From CAVVEC01 sp963747105 (GTDB taxonomy: Bacteria > Acidobacteriota > Terriglobia > Terriglobales > Acidobacteriaceae), in the NCBI GenBank assembly GCA_963747105.1, contig CAVVEC010000008.1, positions 124,001 to 188,000 on the forward strand: a DNA stretch of 64,000 nucleotides, read 5' to 3'. Position numbers and translations under genes: made by a program. The notes beneath the pieces were generated by a model. That model was given only the letters and a program-made list of their open reading frames with translations, was not told where the DNA came from and ran no database searches. Below, in pieces: positions 56,218 through 64,000 of the stretch (positions are counted from its first letter, which is position 1; every line of letters starts with the position of its first letter).

Positions 56218-56758
56218 CGTAATTGTTCCTTATCTACCAGCGGAGGGGAGCACCAATTGCGGGAGGCTACCACGCCAAGCGGGAGGATTTCAACGAAATT
56301 CTGCTTGCAGCACGCCAGCAGACAAGACGACCTGTTTGTAACCTCCCTGCATCCCTGCAATTAGCCGTTCAGCCTGCATGCGTGATAGTAGGCATGAAAT
56401 TTCCTGCCTGCTGACATTCTCAATCCCATCTCATACAGGAAAAAGACGTTAAAGCTCCGACAGTTCGCTGCTTGCAATGACAAAAGAGGAGAACCCGGGC
56501 CATGGTTCCAACCGCAGTCGCGCACGCGGTCGATGAACTCCTCGCCGGGTGGCGCACTCAGGCCCGTGCGGCGCTCTATCACGGATAGACTGGTCGCTGG
56601 AGAGACTGCCGAAATGAGGGCAAGGGCTTTTCGGCCTGCACATGGACGTTGGACGAAGCATTTGTGGACGCTGTCCCTGTGGTTTGAGCTGACGCGAATG
56701 TGGCGAGAACCGAGGACAACAGAAACCTGGTCAGTCGGAGGCAATTGTGCCGAGGCAT

Positions 56759-56950
56759 GGGGGCTGGCCCATCCTTTCCGCCCAAATCGTTTCCGAGGGA
56801 TGCCCCACCCTTATCCGCGTTCTTTGCGGATAGGGTGGGTGGAGAAGAGACCGACGGACACGTAAAGATCGATTGCCCACCCTGTCGCAAAAAGCGCGAC
56901 AAGGGTGGGGCAACCTCGGTTTCAAAGCGGGGAAGGATGGGCCAGCCCCC
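56759..56950. repeat. About 190-bp MITE-like element, copy 2
   Basis: Ends GGGGGCTGGCCCATCCTT and AAGGATGGGCCAGCCCCC are inverted. The first 160 bases (56756-56915) match 58398-58557 with a single difference. Two long hairpins are inside: CCACCCTTATCCGC/GCGGATAGGGTGG and CACCCTGTCGC/GCGACAAGGGTG. Between 56218 and 56755 I see no gene. Confidence 0.9.
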
Positions 56951-57064
56951 TACGCAGCCTATTCAACTCCTTACAGGCCAAGCGTAACGATACGACAGCC
57001 ACCCGTCAATTAACATGTAAGTACCACCGGCGATTGGTACACAGGGGCGAGTGCGCGCAGAGAC

Positions 57065-58326
57065 TCATTGACTGATCTTGAAAACTACGCCACAGCCGCC
57101 GTACTTGGGCTGACACTTCAGGTCGCCGCCGTCCTCGGTCGTGCCGTAAAGATTGTTCCGACTATCAAGGATCACGCCCACTTCCGGGAATGCCCCGTCC
57201 GCCCCACCCGTAAAGCTGTGCAAGACAGTCTCCTTGCCAGCGAGGTCCAACTTGAATACGACGCCGTCGCCGTTGGCACCGCCAAAGTACGTCGTACCGT
57301 AGATATTCCCGGCGGAGTCACGAACCAAGGGGCCCTCGCGTGGCTCTTCGCCGTCCTCACAGCGGTTAGCTGAGCAGAAGGCGTAAAGCACAGCCTCGGC
57401 CCAGTTGCCGCCTGATTGCGGCATCAACTCAAAGACCACGCCGCAGCCCGTGCCGCCGCATTGACCGTTCCCTCCCGCCTGCGCCGTTCCATACAGGTTC
57501 CCCTGGGAATCCAGAAGCAATGTGGAAAGAGGGTGCGCCCCGTCGGAGCCGCCCGAAAAGCTGTGTAGCAGCGTTTCCTGGCCGCTGCTGCTGAGTTCAT
57601 ATATCGCACCCGCGCCGTACGCCCCGCCGTCGAAAGCTGCGCCGTAAAGGTTACCGGCAGCGTCCCGGATAATGCCTGGCCCCGGGAACGCACCGTCTCC
57701 GCCCTCCGGCGGGCCTGTGAAACTGTAAAGGGTTGTCTCCTTGCTCGCAGTATCAATCTTAAACACCGTGCCCAGACCCTCAGTCCCGCCATAAACGGTG
57801 ACGCCGTAGAGGTTCCCAGACGGGTCACGGGAGAGGGGGGGAAGGGGGAGTTCCCGTCCGGGGAGTCGGTGAACTTGTGCAGCACGGTTTCCTTCTGGCC
57901 CGTTTTATCTAACTCAAAAACCACCCCGCATCCGTACGGCGCGTTACAACTGAGATCCCCGCCGTATCCTGTCCCCCCGAACAGATTCCCCGATGCGTCG
58001 CGCACCAGCGCCCCACCTGGAGTAACGCCGTTGTGCTGATTGAATTTGTGCAGCCAAATCTGCTCGCCATTCTTATTAAGCTTGAACGCCGTCCCGCAGC
58101 CATTGTCCCGGCAACCGCCGCCCTCTGCCGTCGTGCCGTAGATGTTCCCAGCGGCATCCCTGATCACCCCACCAACCGGCACAGCGCCGTTCGGACCGTG
58201 AAACGTGTGCAGCACCTTGAACTTCTGCGCCTGTGCGTGTTGGGTCGCCAGTGTCGCCGCTAGCAAGAACGTTAGGAAGACCGGGGAAAGTGCCTTTGCT
58301 CGGGAGCAGAACTTCTTGGACTGCAT
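57065..58326 (-). CDS. GloVer-type tandem-repeat exported protein (paralogue 2, one frame change)
   Basis: About 420 residues once joined. ATG 58326 has GAGG 8 bases upstream. A signal peptide ending HAQAQ leads into KFKVLHTFHGPNG and then repeats DAAGNIYGTTAEGG / LDLAGKETVLHSFTGG. The frame changes in a G-rich run (GAGAGGGGGGAAGGGGG, about 57830-57850), consistent with an indel. It is close to the island copy at 26781 in length and repeat order. It lies between two direct copies of the MITE-like element. Confidence 0.82.
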
Positions 58327-58400
58327 ACTCTTACCTCGCTTCAAGCGGTGGGCCGGGAGGAAGGGGGAAATCTAGGCCGCTTTGCCGCAAAGTATACCAT

Positions 58401-58595
58401 GGGGGCTGGCCCATCCTTTCCGCCCAAATCGTTTCCGAGGGATGCCCCACCCTTATCCGCGTTCTTTGCGGATAGGGTGGGTGGAGAAAAGACCGACGGA
58501 CACGTAAAGATCGATTGCCCACCCTGTCGCAAAAAGCGCGACAAGGGTGGGGCAACCCAGGTAGCATTTATCGGATTCCGAAAGGGTGGGCCAGC
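58401..58595. repeat. About 190-bp MITE-like element, copy 3
   Basis: Starts GGGGGCTGGCCCATCCTTTC and ends GGGTGGGCCAGC. The 160-base core is nearly identical to copy 2 and in the same direction, 1,642 bases apart. The two copies flank the GloVer gene. Confidence 0.9.
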
Positions 58596-58627
58596 TGCGT
58601 AAATGAAACAAAGGGCGGATTTTAGAA

Positions 58628-58652
58628 TGGCTCCTCAGGTAGGACTCGAACG
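58628..58652 (-). repeat. tRNA-Asn 3'-end remnant (probable attachment scar)
   Basis: On the minus strand: GTTCGAGTCCTACCTGAGGA GCCA, the T loop, T-stem 3' strand, acceptor 3' strand and CCA of a tRNA-Asn-like gene. The 5' part of the tRNA is absent. By the usual geometry the intact tRNA would lie to the right, beyond the window, and an island would fill the space between. Confidence 0.65.
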
Positions 58653-58854
58653 ATGCCCTGAGTTTCTGACCGCCGAAACAATCCTACTCAAATTTCTCAA
58701 GAATACAAGGAAAACCAGCACTGACGCGGGTTTTGGCTGCGTCCGTGATCTTCCGTGACAAACGCGGAAAACCCCGCGAATCGTCGTTTGGCGGTACAAA
58801 AAGCAGTACAAATTTTGTGGGATGAAATCGAGATCGCATGTGTGCGGTGAGTGG

Positions 58855-59268
58855 CTACGTTCCCACGCCGCGCCACTCCCCGACCTTCGTCACGCGCACG
58901 CTCCCGTCCGGCAGTCCGCGCACTGACACTCTGTCTAGCCGCACAGCAGCATACAAGCCGGAGCGGAATCGGTTGCGGCTCCGCTCGTCGGTGCCGACAC
59001 CCCGAACAATGAAATGCTGACCCACTTTCAGCCTGTGGACGCGGTCGGCGATCTTTCGGTACTTGCGCGGTTGCTCGACGCGTGGACGGAGGTAGGCATG
59101 CCCCAGCGCGATGCAGCACTTGTTGCCACATGAGGCATCGACAACTTGCCCAGCAGGGACAGCACCGTGCGCGTCGATCCAGTTGCGCCGCCGCCGACCG
59201 TAAGCGGTGGATGGGTTGGCGATCTCCTCGCAGTCGCCGTGTTGCTTTGTCGGTGAGAACTTTCCCAT
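58855..59268 (-). CDS. Degenerate HNH-like protein
   Basis: About 137 residues from ATG 59268. HGAVPAGQVVDASCGNKCC followed by IALGHAYLRPR copies the layout of phage HNH endonucleases (H..P.G..V.H.C.N..C.N..HL), but the central His is Ala and the final Asn/His are changed, so catalysis is doubtful. The C-terminal half (GQHFIVRGVGTDERSRNRFR, then RVTKVGEWRGVGT) may bind DNA. It lies at the start of the second probable island. Confidence 0.5.
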   Translation of the reverse strand: MGKFSPTKQHGDCEEIANPSTAYGRRRRNWIDAHGAVPAGQVVDASCGNKCCIALGHAYLRPRVEQPRKYRKIADRVHRLKVGQHFIVRGVGTDERSRNRFRSGLYAAVRLDRVSVRGLPDGSVRVTKVGEWRGVGT

Positions 59269-59470
59269 CGCGACGATTCTACGGCGATTTGGCTGCCGAA
59301 TGGTGTTCAGGGTCATCCCGTTGTCTCCAGCCCTTGTTTTCGACCTTTGTCACCACGTACAAAGCCCTTTGGTCTCGGCTCCGGCATCGCAGACCTCCCT
59401 CTCAGGGAGCCAGCTTCAACGCGACGCCGACATAATAGCGAATATAAGGCGAAACTGCTAGACTGCGAAA

Positions 59471-59671
59471 GTGGACGAAGGTCGAAAGCGCGTGCTGCTG
59501 ATCGCCGCCTCGATTTTGGCGGCCCGCAAACTGGCACAGTATGACAGCGGAGCGCGGGTTCCTGCCACTGTCGCTGCCATTGCAGATGGCGTCCGATGGG
59601 CTGAGCGGATCATGGAGGAGATTGATAGGCGGCACCCTTCGAAGCCTTCGTCCCAGCAATCGGCTTCATAG
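59471..59671 (+). CDS. Small conserved hypothetical protein
   Basis: 66 residues from a GTG start. KRVLLIAASILAARKLAQYD followed by AAIADGVRWAERIMEEIDRR is a short, amphipathic pattern that I have seen in other acidobacterial small proteins; function is not known. It precedes the PLD-family gene by 156 bases, and nothing else is seen in that gap. Confidence 0.55.
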   Translation: MDEGRKRVLLIAASILAARKLAQYDSGARVPATVAAIADGVRWAERIMEEIDRRHPSKPSSQQSAS

Positions 59672-59826
59672 TCATGCGTCATGGGCGAAGTCTCGGTCGT
59701 ATCGCCAGTTGTGTGATGCCAGCACTTGCGCGACGTGATTTCAGAGGCGCACAATGACGGGTCTTACTTCATCCGATCTTTGTTAGATGCGTAGGGGCGC
59801 GTTTCCCACTTAGGCGTCACCACTGT

Positions 59827-62283
59827 ATGGGTGTTTCCGTCCTTGATGTGATTGATGGCGGCAAGTGGCAAAGAGCGTTGTTCACGACCTATGCGCTCAG
59901 CCTCAGTTTCTTCGAGTCGATTCTATTGAGGTCGTTACGCCGCGTTGGTTGTCAGGAAACTTGGGTCATCACGGACGTTCAGGGATACAGAGACTCCCTA
60001 ATAGAGCGCCGCTCACAAGGCGTAGGTCAAGAATTCCGGCTGGTTCCCGTGTCGCTCAAGGAAGGTGTTTTTCATCCCAAGTGCATTTACCTTGTGGGCG
60101 AACAGGTCGATGTCCTGCTCGTCGGGAGCGGCAATCTCACGTTCGGTGGGTTTGGGAGAAACCTCGAAGTCATCGAAGTTTTGCTCTCAACCACTGCTTC
60201 GTCAGCGTTTGGGGATTTCGCAGGTTTTCTGACATCTATCGAGAATCGCGCTGGTAAAGACCTACATTGCCCTGACCTCGCTTGGACAAAGACTTTTCGC
60301 GACTGCGCAATACGGTCGTCGCAGTTGCTTCCGAACTCGCCGCTGGAACAACCGCGACTTATCCATACCGTTGATACATCCGTCATAAGCCAGTTGCCAA
60401 CTCAGATTACGCACCTCAATCCACGTGAACTGACAATCATGTCGCCGTTCTTTGACAACGATGGGAATGCCGTCCGCAGCCTCGCGGATGCGCTGGGATG
60501 TACAAGCGTGAGAATCGCAGTTCGTCCAAACGAGCACAAGAGCAACTTCCCGTTCAAAGAAGCTCTTAGATGGAAACAGTCAAAGGTTGTGGCGGTGTGG
60601 CCCGAGGCAAGCGCACTCAAGCGCCCCCTTCACGCCAAGTGGATCGAAGCGCGAGGCGAGGCGGGCACCGCCGTTCTGACCGGAAGCATTAACGCAACAA
60701 CTGCTGCCCTCTGTACCACGCGCAACGTCGAAGTTGGGGTGCTACGAATATCTTCCGGAAACAAGGAATGGGTGTCATGGGCTGCGTCAACTGTTCCTAA
60801 GCACTTTGAGCCTGCGAAGTACGAGTCTACTTCAGTCGATGAACTGCTTGTGTACGCCTATCTCGCGGGAGACGGTGATCTATCGGGAACGATTTTAGGG
60901 CCGCAACTTCCTTCAGGACGTTGGAAAGGAACCCTCATTAAGCCTAGCGGTGACATGAAGCCGTTCGAAGTGGACGTGCGATCCGATGGACGGTTTCGGG
61001 CGATGTTGCCACAAGCTGCTGAGTTCTCCCTGACTTCAGGTTTGCAGTTGAGTCTGCGTCACGGTTCCACCATTGCCAGAGGATGGGTTCACGTCGAAGA
61101 CATCCTGCGCATGCCTCGCCTCCCCCGGCTGAACATTCCGGCAATGTTGCGCCTCATTTCAAGGGAAGACACAGAGGATGACGAGATCGCGTTGCTTGAA
61201 TACTTGGCTGTCAACGCGACCAAGCACCTAGCGACCTTTTCCCGCCGAATCACACAAGCTGTCCATCCCTCAGGGCACCCTTCGGGTGAGCAGCATGGTA
61301 CCGTTCACGTCGCACTTGCCGATCTAGCTCCTACTCCAACTCCACTTTTCACACCCGGTTCCGGTCACTCGATGTCTCAAGTCGAGCTTTTCACTCTGGA
61401 TCGAGTGTTTGCGCAACTGCGAAAGCGACTCCTCGGACATGGCGAAGACGACCAAACGTCAAAGCCTCAAGCCCTTGGCAAGCGTCGCAGCGTAGAAGTC
61501 GAGAATGGCGAGCCTGATCCTCCCGAAGATGTGAAGCGCTTCGAGGATGCACTTTTCGTTTTCGCCCATCAAATGAGAACCCTCGTTGATTCGACCGATG
61601 TCGAGCCGAAGGACGTGCGCGGGCTATATGTCATCTGGTTCGAAGTTAAAATGAACATGCTTCTGGCGAGACGTGGCGACGTAGGCGAGGCGAAACAATT
61701 CATGAGGGAGTGGTCAGCAAAAGTTGGTAATTCGATGAAAGCTGCCGCTGAAGTGGATGCTCTCGAACAACATTTCGTAACGTGCACTGCGACTGTCAGC
61801 ATTCAAGGCGACGGTAGGGATGTGAATACCGTGATGCACGAATTGCTAGAGAACTACTATGACGGCGAAGTGGACGTTAAGCGTGCGCAGAGCGCTCTGT
61901 TGCCAGCTATCGGCGTTCCTTTTGGGATTCTGCTCTCGCAAATCAGAGAGCCTGACCGTGCGCTCGCGGATTCCCTCGCATCTGTCGTTGCCAGCAAGAC
62001 GCTCAGACAACATCTGTCGCAGGTAGTCGAAGATGTAAAGAACGGAACCCGAATCGACGCATCGTTACCCATATTCCAAAGAGAGGCTGGCAGAACTGTC
62101 TTGCAGGAGCTTGGATCAACTCTCCGGAAACCCCGGTTCAAAGAACAGATGGACGACAGACTCGTTTGCGCAAACTGCTTCACGTACTACCCAGCAGAGA
62201 TGGAACGCCAACTGGAGGATCGCCGGATCGCATATTGCTCCCGCTCCGGTTGCGGCTGGTTTACGATTCGGACGAGAAGATGA
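59827..62283 (+). CDS. PLD-family (HKD) nuclease-like protein, large
   Basis: 818 residues. Two phospholipase-D-type half sites are visible: FHPKCIYLVG...GSGNLTFGGF (H83, K85, N103) and LHAKWIEA...TGSINATTAAL (H269, K271, N289). These are the catalytic parts of PLD-type nucleases. The rest to residue 770 is unrecognised; the C-terminus has a CxxC...CSRSGC zinc-like end (VCANCF, YCSRSGCGW). It overlaps the next gene by four bases. This arrangement fits a defence or restriction function, which is inference. Confidence 0.78.
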   Translation: MGVSVLDVIDGGKWQRALFTTYALSLSFFESILLRSLRRVGCQETWVITDVQGYRDSLIERRSQGVGQEFRLVPVSLKEGVFHPKCIYLVGEQVDVLLVGSGNLTFGGFGRNLEVIEVLLSTTASSAFGDFAGFLTSIENRAGKDLHCPDLAWTKTFRDCAIRSSQLLPNSPLEQPRLIHTVDTSVISQLPTQITHLNPRELTIMSPFFDNDGNAVRSLADALGCTSVRIAVRPNEHKSNFPFKEALRWKQSKVVAVWPEASALKRPLHAKWIEARGEAGTAVLTGSINATTAALCTTRNVEVGVLRISSGNKEWVSWAASTVPKHFEPAKYESTSVDELLVYAYLAGDGDLSGTILGPQLPSGRWKGTLIKPSGDMKPFEVDVRSDGRFRAMLPQAAEFSLTSGLQLSLRHGSTIARGWVHVEDILRMPRLPRLNIPAMLRLISREDTEDDEIALLEYLAVNATKHLATFSRRITQAVHPSGHPSGEQHGTVHVALADLAPTPTPLFTPGSGHSMSQVELFTLDRVFAQLRKRLLGHGEDDQTSKPQALGKRRSVEVENGEPDPPEDVKRFEDALFVFAHQMRTLVDSTDVEPKDVRGLYVIWFEVKMNMLLARRGDVGEAKQFMREWSAKVGNSMKAAAEVDALEQHFVTCTATVSIQGDGRDVNTVMHELLENYYDGEVDVKRAQSALLPAIGVPFGILLSQIREPDRALADSLASVVASKTLRQHLSQVVEDVKNGTRIDASLPIFQREAGRTVLQELGSTLRKPRFKEQMDDRLVCANCFTYYPAEMERQLEDRRIAYCSRSGCGWFTIRTRR

Positions 62284-63860
62284 CAGTCCTCGGAACTGAA
62301 GTCCCCGTTTTCGTTTCTCCGTACCGTCCTGAACAAGGCGGCACCGACTTCCTTGGGCTTCGACAGGTCAACGTGGATTTGATGGACGAGTGTCTGCCGG
62401 GTTTCAACAACGTGAGCAGCTACGTTCGTCCGTTTTCCGTGATTAGCTGGATTTACTGGAAGTTCCACGATCTTGCCGCTGCCGCCCACATTGATGAGCC
62501 TGACCTCAAACAACAGCAAGTCTGGCAGCAGAAGGCGGAAATTCTCTTTACTTGGGGACACATCGCAAATGGCGTGAGTGGAATACCCGGTACTGATTCA
62601 CGTCCTCCGGGGTCTGGGGCTGTCTCCCTAGACTTTGAAAGTTGGAAACGTATTCCCACGAGCACCAGCCTTATGGCTGCCGTGCAGTACGGCCCTGCGG
62701 CAAAAGTAAGTGATGGTCTTGGATTCATCGAACCAGTGCCAGACGCGAGGGGGATGTTTCGGACAACGGGAATTGGAATTCAGCTTGCCGAGGGTCTGGA
62801 GAGTTCTTTGCAGGGTAGAGACACCCGGAAGTTGCTTAGCTCCCTAGTGCGAGCGACCGGGACTGAGAATGATGCCAATAAGCTCTTTCCGGGTTGGTCG
62901 ATCCTGACGCCCAGCAGAAAGGAGAAAAACGCATTCCAACTCGCCTTTTTTGACAAGAATGCAAGCGATCCCAAAGATGCCTTAGGGCGGCGCAGTTCGA
63001 CCCAGAGACTCATCTTGTCCGCGCTTGACCATGCTTCGCATCCCTTGACTGTGGAGGAGGTCAGGTCTGCAATGTTTCATAAGTCAGGTCGGCGAAAAGC
63101 CTTCGGAGATGGGCGGGACGAAGCGAGTTGGCATAAATGGCTCGTGCTACAGGTAAGACAGGCTCATCGACTCGCGATGGAAGTAATTCTGTTCTGGATT
63201 GAAGAAAGACTCAACCGTGCGCGTGATCGGGAAACGGGCAGCATGATCAAGAGAGCTATGGAAGTGCGTGCTCTCTACCCTGCGATCCTTCCGTCCGGCT
63301 CTACGGCGCATGATGTCCGCAAACGGCTGTTTCCCACGATGCCAATGTCCCTCGATGCGTTAGTCACACTCTCTCAGCGAAACGGGGACTACTCCATATT
63401 TGAACGCATGGATCGAATTCTCACGACCATCGCTGATAGCACCGAAGAATCCCTCATGCACGCCTTTCGGATTCTTTTCTTGTGCGCTGAATACACCGAT
63501 GCCTTCGAGGCACTCGAAACAGTCAACAAGCTACTGCGCCACGGAGGATCAGAGCGCATATCACTCGCATACTGGCGGGACTTCTTGAGGCGATGCGCCA
63601 GCCTTCCGTTTGACGAATTCTTGCAGCTAGTGTTTGAGCAACACATAATCAGCCAGCATCTCTCAGTAGCAGCGAGGCGGTTCGATGGCGGCACTCAGAG
63701 GCTTCGGATCACGATTGAGGAGGAAGGATTGACCCCGCTCATCGCAACTCCACTGCCGCTGCGGGTGACGCCTGACCGACTGGCGACAGCCCTCAGCTTG
63801 ATGTCCGACTGTGACCTAATCAAACACACCGCCGACTGGCGATACACTGCGAAGCAGTGA
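62280..63860 (+). CDS. Unknown protein coupled to the PLD-family gene
   Basis: 526 residues from ATG 62280, which overlaps the previous stop (ATGA). The N-terminus reads LGTEVPVFVSPYRPEQGGTD followed by LMDECLPGFNNVSSYVRPFS and VISWIYWKF, faintly like DUF6361-type proteins seen in defence islands, but I am not sure. The C-terminal half is helical with RLRITIEEEGLTPLI and a late basic/acidic mix. No nuclease, ATPase or membrane motif is evident. Together with the PLD gene it forms a two-gene unit. Confidence 0.65.
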   Translation: MTVLGTEVPVFVSPYRPEQGGTDFLGLRQVNVDLMDECLPGFNNVSSYVRPFSVISWIYWKFHDLAAAAHIDEPDLKQQQVWQQKAEILFTWGHIANGVSGIPGTDSRPPGSGAVSLDFESWKRIPTSTSLMAAVQYGPAAKVSDGLGFIEPVPDARGMFRTTGIGIQLAEGLESSLQGRDTRKLLSSLVRATGTENDANKLFPGWSILTPSRKEKNAFQLAFFDKNASDPKDALGRRSSTQRLILSALDHASHPLTVEEVRSAMFHKSGRRKAFGDGRDEASWHKWLVLQVRQAHRLAMEVILFWIEERLNRARDRETGSMIKRAMEVRALYPAILPSGSTAHDVRKRLFPTMPMSLDALVTLSQRNGDYSIFERMDRILTTIADSTEESLMHAFRILFLCAEYTDAFEALETVNKLLRHGGSERISLAYWRDFLRRCASLPFDEFLQLVFEQHIISQHLSVAARRFDGGTQRLRITIEEEGLTPLIATPLPLRVTPDRLATALSLMSDCDLIKHTADWRYTAKQ

Positions 63861-63872
63861 CTCGAAGGCAGT

Positions 63873-64000
63873 ATGACATTAGATGAATTTCGCCAATCGC
63901 TGACCGCGACCGAACCCCCAGCGGGCCTCACCCGCGCCCTCGCCGGGCTATGGTGGGATGGCAAAGGCGACTGGACGCGGGCGCACGAATCCGCGCAGCA
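63873..64000 (+). CDS. Hypothetical protein, N-terminal part (runs off the window)
   Basis: Starts MTLDEFRQSLTATEPPAGLT, then RALAGLWWDGKGDWTRAHES. This N-terminus resembles small acidobacterial and planctomycete proteins of unknown function. It begins 13 bases after the previous stop, so it could be the third gene of the unit or a host gene beyond it. The end is not in the window. Confidence 0.55.
   Translation, partial: MTLDEFRQSLTATEPPAGLTRALAGLWWDGKGDWTRAHESAQ

Noticed and set aside
56533..56865. Plus-strand frame between the beta-propeller gene and the GloVer gene
   Set aside because: It runs into the MITE-like repeat and has no start signal or recognisable domain.

Overview
The window looks like a chromosomal piece of an Acidobacteriota (Terriglobia/Koribacter-like) genome. 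The clues are GloVer-type tandem-repeat exported proteins, a solo Cas1-like protein, and intergenic spaces packed with GTCATCCTGAGCGAAG-like, GCATTCAGC-like and REP-like repeats. No rRNA or species marker is present, so this is inference. Many conserved genes (hscA, cca, gatA, rpoD, dnaG, an SPFH gene, a substrate-binding protein) are broken by single-base shifts, often at G/C runs. That points to sequencing or assembly indels more than to decay.

Layout. 1-769: end of a repeat-rich exported protein. 953-7667 (minus): complete isc operon iscR-iscS-iscU-iscA-hscB-hscA-VOC-fdx-iscX with an IscR-type palindrome before iscR. 7.8-17.8 kb: small zinc-ribbon-like protein, receiver protein, tsaD, cca, gatC-gatA, FmdE-like protein, lipoprotein, cysS, pgsA-like gene. 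17.86-31.82 kb: tRNA-Val region. An intact tRNA-Val(GAC) is followed by an integrase and a 12.4-kb island closed by an exact 46-bp copy of the tRNA 3' half. Two further short modules follow, each ending in a tRNA 3'-end scar. The island carries a TetR regulator with a palindromic operator, a Cas1-like protein with zinc ribbon and HTH-like tail, a tiny Cys-rich secreted peptide, large exported proteins and IS110/CYTH fragments.

31.85-45 kb: threonine dehydratase-like, maf, lepA, dnaB, a REP-associated transposase with its REP family, rpoD, dnaG, GIY-YIG nuclease. 45.35-52.8 kb: plus-strand cluster of small membrane peptide, SPFH protein, exported protein, peptide-type substrate-binding protein, NtrY-like kinase and NtrC-like sigma-54 activator. 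52.8-58.6 kb: secreted two-repeat protein, multicopper oxidase, beta-propeller and a second GloVer protein bracketed by near-identical 160-bp repeats. From 58.63 kb to the right edge: a second probable island, marked by a tRNA-Asn 3'-end remnant and carrying a degenerate HNH protein and a coupled pair (PLD-family nuclease plus an unknown protein) that looks like an undescribed defence module.
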